Position numbers and translations under genes: made by a program. A DNA stretch of 37,724 nucleotides from contig JAKLKW010000025.1 in NCBI GenBank assembly GCA_023150455.1, positions 1-37,724 on the forward strand. The letters run 5' to 3'. Below, piece after piece: positions 7,560-18,155 of this stretch (the first letter of the stretch is position 1; each line of letters begins with the position of its first letter). The notes beneath the pieces were generated by a model. The model did no database searches. It was not told the DNA's origin and saw only the letters and a program-made list of their open reading frames with translations. Origin of the DNA: Alphaproteobacteria bacterium (GTDB lineage Bacteria; Pseudomonadota; Alphaproteobacteria; JAEULC01).

Positions 7560-8782
7560 GCGCGATCGACACCATGGCGGGCTTGAGCGATCGCCAGCGC
7601 GAGCTGGTCGGCATCGCGGCCAGGCTGGGGCGCGAGAAGTTCGCCGCGCGCGCCTTCGACTACGACAAGGACGCGGCCTTCCCGTTCCAGAACTACGACG
7701 ACCTGCGCGCCGCCGGCTTCCTGGCCTTGTGCGTGCCCAGGCGCTTCGGCGGCCTGGACGCGGACTACGCGACCTATTGCCTGGTCTCGGCCGAGATCGG
7801 GCGCCATTGCGGGGCGACGGCGCTGACCTTCAACATGCACAGCTGCGCCGCGCTGTGGTCGGGCGCGCTGGCCGACGACCTTGCCATGTCGAACGGGCAG
7901 CGCGACGAGCACGAGCGCCACCGAGCGCTGCACTACCGCCGCATCGTCGAGGAAGGCAAGGTATACGCCCAGCCCTTCTCCGAGGGCAGCGCCGCCGCCG
8001 CCGGCAAGGCGCCCTTCGGCACGACGGCCAGGCGCGTCGACGGCCAATGGGTGCTGAACGGCAAGAAGATCTTCGCCTCGCTCGCCGGCGCCGCCGACTA
8101 CTACGGCATCCTCTGCACCGAGGACAAGCCCGGCGCCTCGATGCGCGACACGCTCTATCTCGCGGTGCCCAAGGACGCCAAGGGCCTCGGCGTGGTCGGC
8201 GACTGGGATCCGCTCGGCATGCGCGCGACCGTGTCGCGCACGCTGCTGCTCAAGGACGTGAGCGTGCCCGAGGACGCGGCGCTGATGCCGCCCGGCATCT
8301 ACCACCAGGCGGCGACGCGCTGGCCGCACATGTTCCTGACCCTGGCGCCGACCTACATGGGCATCGCCCAGGCCGCCTACGACTTCACCGTGAAGTATCT
8401 GCGCGGCGAGATCGACGGGCTGCCGCCGGTCAAGCGCCGCATGTACCCGACCAAGCAGATCGCCGTGGCCGAGATGTTCGTGAAGCTGGAGCAGACCTGG
8501 GCGCTGTTCCGCCGCGTGATCGGCGAGGCGCGCGTCGATCCGCCGAAGCACGCGCGGCTGCGCTGCTACGCCGCGCAGTACACGATCATGGAGAACGCCA
8601 ACGACCTCTGCCGCTTGGCGATCCGCACCTGCGGCGGCCAGGCGATGCTGCGCCCCTTGCCGCTCGAGCGCCTCTACCGCGACAGCCGCTGCGGCTCGCT
8701 GATGCTGCCCTGGACCGCCGAGCTGTGCCTCGACCGCCTCGGCCGCGAGACGCTGTACGATCCGGGCGAGAGCGACGAGTAG
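7556..8782 (+). CDS. Acyl-CoA dehydrogenase family protein lacking the usual catalytic Glu
   Basis: This 408-aa flavoprotein has acyl-CoA dehydrogenase architecture: an N-terminal helical domain (LCVPRRFGGLDADYATYCLVSAEIGRHCG), a beta domain (PFSEGSAAAAGKAPFGTTA and VLNGKKIFASLAGAADYYGIL) and a C-terminal helical domain. In many family members the base lies in YEGTSEIQ. Here the matching stretch is RCGSLMLPWTAEL, so the glutamate is absent there and the base must be elsewhere or the chemistry different. Flavin monooxygenases and nonstandard dehydrogenases of this fold show similar changes. The start is the ATG overlapping the hydrolase stop. An 89-base gap with a hairpin separates it from the next gene. 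The substrate is unknown, probably a ring-derived acyl-CoA. Confidence 0.85.
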   Translation: MSAIDTMAGLSDRQRELVGIAARLGREKFAARAFDYDKDAAFPFQNYDDLRAAGFLALCVPRRFGGLDADYATYCLVSAEIGRHCGATALTFNMHSCAALWSGALADDLAMSNGQRDEHERHRALHYRRIVEEGKVYAQPFSEGSAAAAGKAPFGTTARRVDGQWVLNGKKIFASLAGAADYYGILCTEDKPGASMRDTLYLAVPKDAKGLGVVGDWDPLGMRATVSRTLLLKDVSVPEDAALMPPGIYHQAATRWPHMFLTLAPTYMGIAQAAYDFTVKYLRGEIDGLPPVKRRMYPTKQIAVAEMFVKLEQTWALFRRVIGEARVDPPKHARLRCYAAQYTIMENANDLCRLAIRTCGGQAMLRPLPLERLYRDSRCGSLMLPWTAELCLDRLGRETLYDPGESDE

Positions 8783-8822
8783 GACGATGCCGCACTCCTC
8801 GACCTTGGGACAGGCTCGACGT

Positions 8823-8855
8823 CGGTCCCGCCTCCCCGTGCGGGAGGGGAGACCG
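8823..8855. repeat. Palindromic hairpin between the dehydrogenase and ligase genes
   Basis: CGGTC (8823-8827) and GACCG (8851-8855) enclose CCTCCC (8831-8836) and GGGAGG (8842-8847) around a CGTGC loop. The position in a 90-base intra-operon gap suggests a REP-like or mRNA-stabilising hairpin; there is no T-run for a terminator. Confidence 0.45.
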
Positions 8856-8872
8856 GACAAGAGGCGGCGCTG

Positions 8873-10363
8873 ATGGACCTCTCGACCTGGATCGAGCGCC
8901 ACGCGGCGTTCCAGCCGCGCAAGGTCGCGATCCGCTTCGAAGACCAGGCGATCGACTATGCAGCGCTGGCGTGGCGCATCGGGCGCTGCGCTGGCGTGCT
9001 CGCAAGCAGCGGCGTCGGTGTGGGCGACCGTGTCGCCTATCTGGGGCTCAACCGGCCGGAGATGATCGAGCTGGCGTTCGCCTGCGCGCGCCTCGGGGCG
9101 ATGTTGGTGCCATTGAACTGGCGGCTGGCGCCGCCGGAGCATGCGTACATCCTCGACAACGCCGCGCCGCGGCTGATCGTGATGGAAGCGGCGCTTCGGG
9201 CGGGCCTCGACTCCGTCCTGCCGGCCGTGAAGCGCATCGTGCTTGGCGCGGGATTGCAGGCGTGGCCCGACGGCGTCGATGCGCCGGCGGCGGGAAATGC
9301 AGAATCGCCTATTCTGATCGTCTACACCTCGGGCACGACGGGCCGGCCGAAAGGTGCCGTGCTGACGCAGGACGCGCTGCTGTGCAACGCGCTCAATTCG
9401 GTGCACGCGCACGACCTTGCGTCGGGCGACCGCGTGCTGACGGTGCTGCCGATGTTCCATGTCGGGGGCCTCAACATCCAGACCCTGCCGGCGCTGCATG
9501 CCGGCGCCGAGGTCGTGCTGCACCGGCGCTTCGATCCGGCGGCGACGCTCGCTTCCATCGCCGCCGACCGGCCGAGCCTGGTCGTGCTGGTGCCGGCGAC
9601 CATCGCGGCGATGATCGAGCATCCGCGCTGGCAGGCAACCAACCTGTCGTCGCTGCGCATGGTGACGACCGGATCGTCGATCGTGCCGGCGCTGCTGATC
9701 CAGGCCTTCCATGAGCGCGGCGTGCCGGTGATCCAGGTCTACGGCTCGACCGAGACCGCGCCGATCGCGGTCTATCTGAGGGCCGAGCAGGCGCGCGCGC
9801 ATATGGGCTCGACCGGCCTGCCGGGGCTGCATTGCGAGGCAGGCATCCGCGCGGCCGACGGCGGCGAGGCCGCGCCGGGCGCGCGTGGCGAGATCCTGGT
9901 GCGCGGCCGCAACGTCATGCGCGAATACTGGCGCGACCCCGCCGCCACGGCGGAGGCGCTGGCCGGCGGCTGGTTCCACACCGGCGATATCGGCCACCGC
10001 GACGCCGAAGGCTTCTTCTACGTCGACGAGCGCAAGAAGGACGTCATCATCTCCGGCGGCGAGAACGTCTACCCGGCCGAGCTCGAGGAGGTGCTGCTGG
10101 AGGACCCGGAAGTGGCCGAGGCCGCGGTGGTGGCGCGCCCGCATCCGCGCTGGGGCGAGGAGCCGGTGGCGGTCGTGGTCGCGCGGCCCGGCGCCGCGCC
10201 CGCGCCCAAGGCGATCCTCCAGCGCTTCGACGGGCGCCTGGCGCGCTTCAAGCACCCGCGCGACGTCGTGTTCGTCGAGCGCCTGCCGCGCAACGCCATG
10301 GGCAAGGTGCTGCGCCACGAGCTGCGCGCCATGCTCGCCGGCGCGGAACGGGCGGGAGGCTAG
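8873..10363 (+). CDS. Acyl-CoA synthetase / AMP-dependent CoA ligase
   Basis: This 496-aa member of the ANL superfamily activates a carboxylic acid to its CoA thioester through an acyl-AMP. Seen: P-loop-like [12 protein letters not shown] near residue 150, [10 protein letters not shown] near 290, [37 protein letters not shown] near 365-400, and the C-terminal catalytic lysine in [10 protein letters not shown] near 478. The compact length and [15 protein letters not shown] resemble medium/long-chain or aryl-acid ligases (FadD3/MenE-like) rather than benzoate-CoA ligases. It is the first of two ligases in the locus; the second at 16015 is of the aminobenzoate type, so this one probably handles a different acid, perhaps a side-chain-bearing precursor or an open-chain product. 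The gap to the next start is two bases. Confidence 0.9.
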   Translation: MDLSTWIERHAAFQPRKVAIRFEDQAIDYAALAWRIGRCAGVLASSGVGVGDRVAYLGLNRPEMIELAFACARLGAMLVPLNWRLAPPEHAYILDNAAPRLIVMEAALRAGLDSVLPAVKRIVLGAGLQAWPDGVDAPAAGNAESPILIVYTSGTTGRPKGAVLTQDALLCNALNSVHAHDLASGDRVLTVLPMFHVGGLNIQTLPALHAGAEVVLHRRFDPAATLASIAADRPSLVVLVPATIAAMIEHPRWQATNLSSLRMVTTGSSIVPALLIQAFHERGVPVIQVYGSTETAPIAVYLRAEQARAHMGSTGLPGLHCEAGIRAADGGEAAPGARGEILVRGRNVMREYWRDPAATAEALAGGWFHTGDIGHRDAEGFFYVDERKKDVIISGGENVYPAELEEVLLEDPEVAEAAVVARPHPRWGEEPVAVVVARPGAAPAPKAILQRFDGRLARFKHPRDVVFVERLPRNAMGKVLRHELRAMLAGAERAGG

Positions 10364-10365
10364 CG

Positions 10366-12663
10366 ATGCGCGTCGCGATCATCGGCGGCGGGCCGGCCGG
10401 CCTCTACTTGTCGATCCTCCTCAAGCTCGCCGACCAGCGCCACCACGTCACCGTGGTCGAGCGCAACCGGCCCGACGACACGTTCGGCTGGGGCGTCGTG
10501 TTCTCGGACCAGACCATGGAGAACTTCGCCGACGCCGACGCGGCGACGCACCGGCGCATCACCGAGAGCTTCGCGCACTGGGACGACATCGACATCCACT
10601 TCGAGGACCAGATCGTCACGTCGAGCGGCCACGGCTTCTGCGGCATCGCGCGCAAGGCGCTGCTCGGCATCCTGCAGGGCCGTGCCCGGCGCCTGGGCGT
10701 CGAGCTGCATTTCTCCACCGAGCTCGATCCCGCATCGCTCGACCGCGACCCGCACTGTGCCGGCGCCGACCTGGTCGTCGCCGCGGACGGCATCAACAGC
10801 CGCACCCGCGCCGCCTTCGCCGACGCCTTCGGCCCCGACCTCGATGTCCGCCGCAACCGCTATATCTGGCTGGGCACGAAGCAGCCGTTCGACGCGTTCA
10901 CGTTCATCTTCAAGGAGACCGCGTCCGGCTGGTTCTGGGTGCACGCCTACCGCTTCGACAAAGACACGTCGACCTTCATCGCCGAGACCAGCAAGGACGC
11001 CTGGCGCCGTGCCGGCCTGGACAAGGCGTCGACCGACCAGACCATCGCCTTCCTGGAACGCGAGTTCGGCGACCACCTCGGCGGCCATCGCCTGATGAGC
11101 AACGCCGCGCATCTGCGCGGCTCGGCCTGGCTCAACTTCGTGCGCGTCAGCAACCGCACCTGGCGCCACGGCCGCATCGTGCTGATGGGCGACGCGGCGC
11201 ACACGGCGCATTTCTCGATCGGCTCGGGCACGAAGCTCGCGATGGAGGACGCGATCGCGCTGGCGCGCCATCTCGACCGCGGCGTCGGCCTCGACCGCGC
11301 GCTCGAGCACTACGAGGACGAGCGCCGCCTCGAGGTCCTGAAGCTGCAGAGCGCCGCGCGCAACAGCACGGAATGGTTCGAGAACGTGCATCGCTACCTG
11401 CACCTCGAGCCGACGCAGTTCGCCTACAGCCTGCTGACCCGCAGCCAGCGCGTCAGCCACGAGAACCTGCGCAAGCGCGACACGGGGTACCTCGCGAACG
11501 TCGAGCGCTGGTTCGCCGCCAGGTGCGGCGCGGCGCCGGAAGCCGATGCCGGGCCGCCGATGTTCCAGCCCTTCGCGCTGCGCGGGATGACCGTGCCGAA
11601 CCGCGTGGTCGTCTCGCCCATGGCGATGTACAGCGCGGTCGACGGCGTGCCGGGCGATTTCCACCTCGTGCACCTGGGCGCGCGCGCGCTCGGCGGCGCC
11701 GGCCTCGTCTATACCGAGATGACCTGCGTCGCGGCCGATGCGCGCATCACGCCGGGCTGCGCCGGGATCTACGACGACACGCATGCCGCCGCCTGGAAGC
11801 GCATCGTCGATTTCGTGCACGCGAACAGCCGCGCCAGGATCGCGATCCAGCTGGGCCATGCCGGCCGCAAGGGCTCGACCCGGGTCGGCTGGGAGGGCTA
11901 CGACGAGCCGCTGCCGTCGGGGAACTGGCCGTTGATCGCGGCCTCGCCCATTGCCTACGGGCCGCAGAACCAGCTCCCGCGCGAGATGACGCGCGCCGAC
12001 ATGGACCGCGTGCGCGACCAGTTCGCGGCCTCGGCCCGGCGCGCGGTCGCGGCCGGCTTCGACCTGCTCGAGCTGCACATGGCGCACGGCTACCTGCTGT
12101 CGGGCTTCATCACGCCGCTCAGCAACCGGCGCGCCGACGAGTACGGCGGGTCGCTCGAGAACCGGCTGCGCTTTCCGCTCGAGGTGTTCGACGCGGTGCG
12201 CGCGGCCTGGCCGGCGGACCGGCCGATGTCCGTGCGTCTGTCCGCGACGGACTGGGTCGAGGGCGGCATCGACGGCGCCGATGCGGTCGCGATCGCGCGG
12301 CTGCTCAAGGCGCATGGCTGCGACCTGATCGACGTCTCGGCCGGGCAGACGACGCGCGAGGCCAGGCCCGTCTACGGCCGCATGTTCCAGACGCCCTACA
12401 GCGACCGCATCCGCAACGAGGTCGGCATCGCCACCATGGCCGTCGGCAACATCACCGAGTTCGACCAGGTCAACGGCATCCTGGCGGCCGGGCGGGCCGA
12501 TCTCTGCGCGCTGGCGCGGCCGCATCTCTCCGATCCGCACTGGACGCTGCGCGCCGCGGCGGACCAGGGCTACTGGCGGCAGCCCTGGCCGAGCCCGTAT
12601 CTCGCCGGCAAGGAGCAGTGGGAGCGCCTGCGCCGGCGCGTCGCCGAGGCGGGGCCGATATGA
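10366..12663 (+). CDS. 2-aminobenzoyl-CoA monooxygenase/reductase-type bifunctional flavoprotein
   Basis: This 765-aa natural fusion has two parts. Residues 1 to about 390 are a group A FAD monooxygenase (GGGPAG at 7-12, [12 protein letters not shown] near 137, [22 protein letters not shown] near 275). From about 399 to the end is an Old Yellow Enzyme/NADH:flavin oxidoreductase barrel ([52 protein letters not shown] near 571). This architecture is known from Azoarcus evansii 2-aminobenzoyl-CoA monooxygenase/reductase, which hydroxylates and then reduces the ring, and is often annotated as salicylyl-CoA 5-hydroxylase/oxidoreductase. ATG 10366 follows GGGAGG. With the 2-aminobenzoate-CoA ligase at 16015, anthraniloyl-CoA is the best substrate guess; salicylyl-CoA is the alternative. 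It overlaps the next gene by four bases. Confidence 0.92.
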   Translation: MRVAIIGGGPAGLYLSILLKLADQRHHVTVVERNRPDDTFGWGVVFSDQTMENFADADAATHRRITESFAHWDDIDIHFEDQIVTSSGHGFCGIARKALLGILQGRARRLGVELHFSTELDPASLDRDPHCAGADLVVAADGINSRTRAAFADAFGPDLDVRRNRYIWLGTKQPFDAFTFIFKETASGWFWVHAYRFDKDTSTFIAETSKDAWRRAGLDKASTDQTIAFLEREFGDHLGGHRLMSNAAHLRGSAWLNFVRVSNRTWRHGRIVLMGDAAHTAHFSIGSGTKLAMEDAIALARHLDRGVGLDRALEHYEDERRLEVLKLQSAARNSTEWFENVHRYLHLEPTQFAYSLLTRSQRVSHENLRKRDTGYLANVERWFAARCGAAPEADAGPPMFQPFALRGMTVPNRVVVSPMAMYSAVDGVPGDFHLVHLGARALGGAGLVYTEMTCVAADARITPGCAGIYDDTHAAAWKRIVDFVHANSRARIAIQLGHAGRKGSTRVGWEGYDEPLPSGNWPLIAASPIAYGPQNQLPREMTRADMDRVRDQFAASARRAVAAGFDLLELHMAHGYLLSGFITPLSNRRADEYGGSLENRLRFPLEVFDAVRAAWPADRPMSVRLSATDWVEGGIDGADAVAIARLLKAHGCDLIDVSAGQTTREARPVYGRMFQTPYSDRIRNEVGIATMAVGNITEFDQVNGILAAGRADLCALARPHLSDPHWTLRAAADQGYWRQPWPSPYLAGKEQWERLRRRVAEAGPI

Positions 12664-13424
12664 GCGCGCTGGGAGGCGCACACGCGGTCGTCACCGGCGG
12701 CGGAAGCGGCATCGGCTTCGCGATCGCCCAGGCGCTGGCGGGCGCGGGCGCGCGCGTCACGCTGATCGGCCGCGACCGGGCGCGGCTCGATCGCGCGGCG
12801 GCCGGGCTGGCCGCGGCGCAGGCGATCGCGGCCGACGTCAGCGACGACGACGCGGTGGCCGCCGCGTTCCGGCGCGCCGCGGACGAATTCGGTCCGCCGG
12901 CGATCCTGGTGAACAACGCCGGACAGGCCGAGAGCGCGCCGTTCCATCGCACCGACCCGGCGCTGTGGCAGCGCATGATCGCGGTCAACCTGACCGGCGC
13001 CTATCTGTGCTGCCGCGCCGTGCTGCCCGCCATGCTCGCGCAGGACTACGGGCGCATCGTCAACATCGCCAGCACGGCCGGCTTGAAGGGCTACGCCTAC
13101 GTCACGGCCTATTGCGCGGCCAAGCACGGCCTGGTCGGGCTGACGCGCGCGCTGGCGATGGAGACCGCGCGCACGGGCGTGACGGTCAACGCGGTCTGCC
13201 CCGGCTACACCGACACCGACATGGTCGCCGAGAGCGTCGGGCGCATCGTCGCCAAGACCGGCCGGAGCGCCGAGCAGGCGCGGGCCGAGCTTGCGCGCGG
13301 CAACCCGCAGGGAAGGCTGGTCGAGCCGCGCGAGGTCGCCGCGGCCGTGCTGTTCCTTTGCGGCCCCGATGCCGCCGCCATGACCGGCCAGGCGATCGCC
13401 GTGGCCGGCGGCGAGGTGACGTGA
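12660..13424 (+). CDS. SDR family NAD(P)-dependent dehydrogenase (3-hydroxyacyl-CoA type)
   Basis: This 254-aa classical short-chain dehydrogenase has TGGGSGIG (12-19), NNAG (85-88), Ser138 (IAS) and the YCAAK active site (Tyr151, Lys155). PGYTDTDMV follows the active site as in 3-hydroxyacyl-CoA and 3-oxoacyl reductases of this family. In the anthraniloyl-CoA operons of Azoarcus a 3-hydroxyacyl-CoA dehydrogenase accompanies the monooxygenase/reductase; this gene occupies that place and would oxidise a hydroxyl formed on the dearomatised or opened ring. The start overlaps the previous stop (ATGA). Confidence 0.88.
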   Translation: MSALGGAHAVVTGGGSGIGFAIAQALAGAGARVTLIGRDRARLDRAAAGLAAAQAIAADVSDDDAVAAAFRRAADEFGPPAILVNNAGQAESAPFHRTDPALWQRMIAVNLTGAYLCCRAVLPAMLAQDYGRIVNIASTAGLKGYAYVTAYCAAKHGLVGLTRALAMETARTGVTVNAVCPGYTDTDMVAESVGRIVAKTGRSAEQARAELARGNPQGRLVEPREVAAAVLFLCGPDAAAMTGQAIAVAGGEVT

Positions 13425-13426
13425 CC

Positions 13427-13944
13427 ATGGCGCGCGCAAGCGCCACCCGCACCGAGGCGCTGCCGGACGACGCCCGCGGCGGCGAAGGCCGCGACGCGCT
13501 GCGGCTATGGCTGCGCCTGCTCTCGACCGCGAACCTAATCGAGAACCAGGTGCGCGCGCGGCTGCGCGACCAGTTCGCGTCGACCCTGCCGCGCTTCGAC
13601 CTCCTGGCCCAGCTCGACCATGCGCCGCACGGGTTGACCATGGGCGAGCTGTCGCGCCGGCTGATGGTCACCAACGGCAACGTCACCGGCCTGGTCGCGC
13701 GGCTGATCCGGGAAGGCCTGGTCGAGCGCCGCGTGGACGCTGCCGATCGCCGCTCGGCGCGCGTGCGGCTGACCGCAGCGGGCCGGCGCGCCTTCAACGC
13801 CATGGCCCCGGTCCATGCCGGCTGGATCGACCGGCTGTTCGACGGGCTCGACGCCGCGCAGCGCGCGCAGCTTGCGCAGCTCCTGGGAACGCTCAAGCAC
13901 ACCATCGGCGCACCCGCGCCGGACAAGCGCGAAGGCAGGGACAA

Positions 13945-13948
<4 letters not shown>
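13427..13948 (+). CDS. MarR family transcriptional regulator
   Basis: This 173-aa DNA-binding repressor has the MarR winged helix: [50 protein letters not shown], where the recognition helix and the DRR wing are clear. An extra N-terminal segment of about 25 residues precedes the dimerisation helices. It is embedded in the operon two bases after the SDR stop and overlaps the next ATG by four bases, so it is co-expressed with the genes it most likely controls. MarR proteins in aromatic-CoA operons usually release DNA on binding the aryl-CoA. Candidate targets are the promoter at 5645-5673 and the palindrome at 5025-5036. Confidence 0.9.
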
Positions 13949-14754
<806 letters not shown>

Positions 14755-14784
14755 GCTCGAAGGGAACCGAGCGCGAGGGGATCG

Positions 14785-15954
14785 ATGCCCGACTCGTCCT
14801 TCCTGACCTGGCCTTTCTTCGACGACGGGCATCGCGCGGTCGCCCGGGCGCTCGACGCCTGGGCCGGCCGCGCGCTGGGCGCGGGAAGCGACCATGCGGC
14901 AGGCGCGGTGGACAAGGCGTGCCGCGATCTGGTCGCCCGGCTCGGCGCCGACGGCTGGCTCCGCCATTGCGTGCCGGCGCCCTACGGCGCGTCGGACCGG
15001 CTCGACGTGCGCACGCTGTGCCTGGCGCGCGAGATCCTGGCGCGGCATGACGGGCTGGCCGATTTCGCGCTCGCCATGCAGGGCCTTGGCAGCGCGCCGA
15101 TCTCGCTGTTCGGCGCCGAACCCGTCAAGCGCCGCTATCTGCCCGGCGTTGCCGCCGGCCAGCGCATCGCCGCCTTCGCCCTGTCAGAGCCCGAGGCGGG
15201 CTCCGACGTCGCCGCGATCAAGACGACGGCGCGCCGCGACGGCGGGCATTATGTGCTCGACGGCGAGAAGACCTGGATCTCGAACGGCGGCATCGCCGGC
15301 TTCTACGTCGTGTTCGCGCGCACGGGCGAGGCGCCCGGCGCCAAGGGCCTGTCGGCTTTCGTGGTCGACGCCGACGCGCCGGGCCTCGCGGTCATCAGGC
15401 GCATCGACGTCATCGCGCCGCACCCGCTCGCCACGCTCCGCTTCGACGGCGCGCGCGTGCCGGCCGCGCACCTGCTCGGCGAGCCCGGCGGCGGCTTCAA
15501 GGTGGCGATGGCGACGCTCGACGTGTTCCGCTCGACCGTCGGCGCGGCGGCGCTGGGGTTCGCCCGGCGCGCGCTGGACGAGGCGGTGGCACGCGTCAAG
15601 TCGCGCCGCGCCTTCGGCCAGGCGCTGGCGGAGTTCCAGATCACCAAGCAGAAGCTGGCCGACATGGCGGTCGAGATCGACGCGGCCGCGCTCCTGGTCT
15701 ACCGCGCCGCCTGGGCCCGCGACACCGAGGCCGAGCGCGTCACGCGCGAGGCCGCCATGGCGAAGTACTACGCGACCGAGGCGGCGCAGCGCGTCATCGA
15801 CCGCGCGGTCCAGCTGTTCGGCGGCGAGGGCGTCGTCTCGGGCGCGCCCGTCGAGCGGCTCTATCGCGAGATCCGATCCTTGCGCATCTACGAGGGCACG
15901 TCGGAGATCCAGCAGCTGGTCATCGCCGACCAGGTGCTGCGGCAGGGCGGGTGA
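14785..15954 (+). CDS. Acyl-CoA dehydrogenase (conventional)
   Basis: This 389-aa enzyme is a standard acyl-CoA dehydrogenase: [19 protein letters not shown] near residue 131, [14 protein letters not shown] near 155, and the C-terminal [17 protein letters not shown] with the glutamate expected at the active site near residue 371. It should oxidise a saturated ring or chain acyl-CoA at the alpha-beta bond and pass electrons to ETF. Standard motifs here contrast with the deviant paralogue at 7556, so the two probably act at different steps. The ATG at 14785 follows GAGGGGAT. The next gene starts after 60 bases. Confidence 0.92.
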   Translation: MPDSSFLTWPFFDDGHRAVARALDAWAGRALGAGSDHAAGAVDKACRDLVARLGADGWLRHCVPAPYGASDRLDVRTLCLAREILARHDGLADFALAMQGLGSAPISLFGAEPVKRRYLPGVAAGQRIAAFALSEPEAGSDVAAIKTTARRDGGHYVLDGEKTWISNGGIAGFYVVFARTGEAPGAKGLSAFVVDADAPGLAVIRRIDVIAPHPLATLRFDGARVPAAHLLGEPGGGFKVAMATLDVFRSTVGAAALGFARRALDEAVARVKSRRAFGQALAEFQITKQKLADMAVEIDAAALLVYRAAWARDTEAERVTREAAMAKYYATEAAQRVIDRAVQLFGGEGVVSGAPVERLYREIRSLRIYEGTSEIQQLVIADQVLRQGG

Positions 15955-16014
15955 CGGCGATGGGTCTGCCGTTTCGCCGCCCGCGCCCGGCGACCATCAG
16001 GGAGGTCGTGCGGC

Positions 16015-17670
16015 ATGCGTGAGCTCCGTCTCGAACCCACCGGCCATGTCGACGGCTTCGCGCGCGCGAACCTGCCGCCGGCGGGATTGTGGCCCGATCT
16101 CGTGTTCGACGGGCTCGACTACCCGAAGCGGCTGAACGGGACGGCCGAGCTGCTCGACCGCTGGCTCGAGCGCGGGCACGCTGCCAGGGCGGCGATCAAG
16201 TCGGCCTCCGGCACGTGGAGCTACGGCCAGCTGGCCGAGACCGTCGACCGCATCGCCGCGGTGCTGGTCGAGGATCTCGGCTTCGTGCCCGGCAACCGCG
16301 TGCTCATGCGCGGGCCGAACAACCCGATGATGGCGGCCTCGATCCTGGCCGTGTGGAAGGCCGGCGGCGTGGCGGTCAACACGATGCCGCTGCTGCGCGC
16401 GCGCGAGCTCGCCTACATCATCGACAAGGCGCAAGTGCAGTTCGCGCTCTGCGACGGACGGTTCCTGGCCGACCTGGAGGCGGCCAAGCAACAATCGCCG
16501 GCGCTTCGTCGCATCGTGCCGTTCAACAGCGAATCCGCGGAATCGCTGGAATCGCTGCTGGTCGCCAAGCGTCCCGGCTTTCGCGCCTGCGATACCGCCG
16601 CCGACGATGTCTGCCTGATCGCCTTCACCTCGGGCACGACCGGCCGGCCCAAGGGCACGATGCATTTCCATCGCGACCTGCTGGCGATCTGCGACACCAC
16701 GCCGCGGCACGTGATCCGCCCCGACGCGGACGACACGTTCATCGGCTCGCCGCCGTTCGCCTTCACCTTCGGACTCGGCGTGCAATTGCTGTTCCCGCTC
16801 GGCGCCGGCGCCTGCACGGCGCTGGTGGAGCAGCCGTCGCCGCCGAACCTGATCAGGGCGATCGGCCAGTTCGGCGCCACCGTCCTGGCCACGGCGCCGA
16901 CCGCCTACCGCGCCATGCTCGACCAGCTGCGTCCCGGCGATCTCGCCAGCTTGAAGAAGTGCGTCTCGGCCGGCGAGCACCTGCCGCTGCCGACCTTCGA
17001 TGCCTGGCGCAAGGCCACGGGCATCCGCATCATCGACGGCATCGGCTCGACCGAGATGCTGCACATCTTCATCGCCGCATCCGGCGACGACATCCGTCCC
17101 GGCTCGACCGGCCGCGCCGTGCCCGGCTACCAGGCACGCGTGGTCGACGACCAGGGGCGCGACGTCAAGCCGGGCGAGATCGGGCGGCTGGCCGTGCGCG
17201 GGCCGACCGGTTGCCGCTATCTCGCCGACCCGGAACGGCAGCGGGAATACGTGAAGGAAGGCTGGAACTACACCGGCGACGCCTATCGCCGCGACGTGGA
17301 CGGCTACTTCTGGTACTGCGCGCGCACCGACGACATGATCGTCTCGGCCGGCTACAACATCTCCGGGCCCGAAATCGAGAACGTGCTCCTCGATCATCCC
17401 AAGGTGAAGGAGTGCGGCGTGGTCGGCGCGCCCGACTCCGAGCGCGGCATGATCGTCAAGGCCTATGTCGTGCTGCGCGACGGCGAGGTCGCGGGTCCCG
17501 CGACCATGAAGGAATTGCAGGACTACGTGAAGGGCGAGATCGCGCCCTACAAGTATCCCCGTGCGGTCAGCTTCGTCGACAGCCTGCCGCGCACCGAGAC
17601 GGGCAAGCTGCAGCGCTTCAGGCTCAGGCAGATGGCTGCCGAGGAATCCAGCGGGGGAGGAACGAGATGA
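16015..17670 (+). CDS. 2-aminobenzoate-CoA ligase / benzoate-CoA ligase family
   Basis: This 551-aa ANL-superfamily ligase has [12 protein letters not shown] near residue 204, GIGSTEMLHIFIAA near 342, and the catalytic lysine in TETGKLQR near 530. The N-terminus (FARANLPPAGLWPDLVFDGLDYPKR) is the signature start of 2-aminobenzoate-CoA ligases and separates them from general acyl-CoA synthetases. It would form anthraniloyl-CoA from anthranilate, CoA and ATP, the substrate of the fusion enzyme at 10366. The start is supported by AGGGAGG 9 bases upstream. The stop overlaps the RidA start by four bases. Confidence 0.9.
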   Translation: MRELRLEPTGHVDGFARANLPPAGLWPDLVFDGLDYPKRLNGTAELLDRWLERGHAARAAIKSASGTWSYGQLAETVDRIAAVLVEDLGFVPGNRVLMRGPNNPMMAASILAVWKAGGVAVNTMPLLRARELAYIIDKAQVQFALCDGRFLADLEAAKQQSPALRRIVPFNSESAESLESLLVAKRPGFRACDTAADDVCLIAFTSGTTGRPKGTMHFHRDLLAICDTTPRHVIRPDADDTFIGSPPFAFTFGLGVQLLFPLGAGACTALVEQPSPPNLIRAIGQFGATVLATAPTAYRAMLDQLRPGDLASLKKCVSAGEHLPLPTFDAWRKATGIRIIDGIGSTEMLHIFIAASGDDIRPGSTGRAVPGYQARVVDDQGRDVKPGEIGRLAVRGPTGCRYLADPERQREYVKEGWNYTGDAYRRDVDGYFWYCARTDDMIVSAGYNISGPEIENVLLDHPKVKECGVVGAPDSERGMIVKAYVVLRDGEVAGPATMKELQDYVKGEIAPYKYPRAVSFVDSLPRTETGKLQRFRLRQMAAEESSGGGTR

Positions 17671-18068
17671 CCGCCGTACAGCCGCCGGGCTGGCCGCGCC
17701 CGAAGGGCTACAGCAACGCCGTGCTGGCCGAGGGGCGCCAGGTATTCCTTGCCGGCATGGTCGGCTGGAATCCGCTGACCGAGAAGCTGGAGAGCGACGA
17801 CTTCGCCGTCCAGTTCCGCCAGACCCTCGACAACATCGTCGCCGCGCTCAGGGCCGCCGGCGCCGGGCCGGAGCACCTCGTGCGTACGACGTGGTACGTG
17901 ACCGACAAGCAGGCGTACTTGCGCCAGATCAAGGAAGTCGGCGCCGCCTGGCGGGCGGTGATCGGCCGATACTACCCGGCGATGACCGTGGTCGAGGTGA
18001 AATCCCTGATCGAGGACCGCGCCAAGGTCGAGATCGAGGCGACCGCGGTGATACCCGACCCGCGCTGA
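17667..18068 (+). CDS. RidA/YjgF/RutC family protein
   Basis: This 133-aa protein of the RidA family has FLAGMVGWNPLTEKL, FRQTLDNIVAALRAAGAGPEHLVRTTWYVTD and the conserved C-terminal EIEATAVIP. RidA proteins hydrolyse reactive enamines and imines to ketones plus ammonia; the catalytic-site arginine usual in RidA is replaced in several subfamilies and is not obvious here. It is the last gene of the operon, overlapping the ligase stop by four bases. The fusion enzyme is expected to make a 2-aminocyclohexenoyl-CoA enamine, so removal of the amino group is a natural job for it. That link is inference. Confidence 0.88.
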   Translation: MTAVQPPGWPRPKGYSNAVLAEGRQVFLAGMVGWNPLTEKLESDDFAVQFRQTLDNIVAALRAAGAGPEHLVRTTWYVTDKQAYLRQIKEVGAAWRAVIGRYYPAMTVVEVKSLIEDRAKVEIEATAVIPDPR

Positions 18069-18078
18069 GCGACGTTGC

Positions 18079-18155
18079 CTGGGGCGCGTGTCGGTCCGCG
18101 CGCGCCCCCATTCAAGGTGGCGCCCTTCGACGAGTTCAGGGGGATCGGTGGCCGC
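18079..18155. repeat. Degenerate copy of the REPIN-like element
   Basis: GC-rich arms (GGGGCGCG near 18081, then CGCGCGCG from 18097) flank TCGGTC, and CCCATT follows as in the spacer of the 20 kb copies. The copy ends in GGCCGCCTAGCGC, the same context that ends the 20183 copy, and again supplies the TAG stop of the neighbouring minus-strand gene. The second hairpin is eroded. It lies between convergent genes. Confidence 0.45.

Noticed and set aside
7298-10318. A 1006-codon open frame on the minus strand opposite the hydrolase, dehydrogenase and ligase genes
   Set aside because: It is Arg/Ala/Gly/His-rich low-complexity translation antisense to three clear genes; such frames arise from the very high G+C third positions.
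9885-13424. A 1179-codon plus-strand frame running through several genes
   Set aside because: Only its last 254 codons (from 12660) are a real SDR; the rest is an out-of-frame shadow of the ligase and the fusion enzyme.
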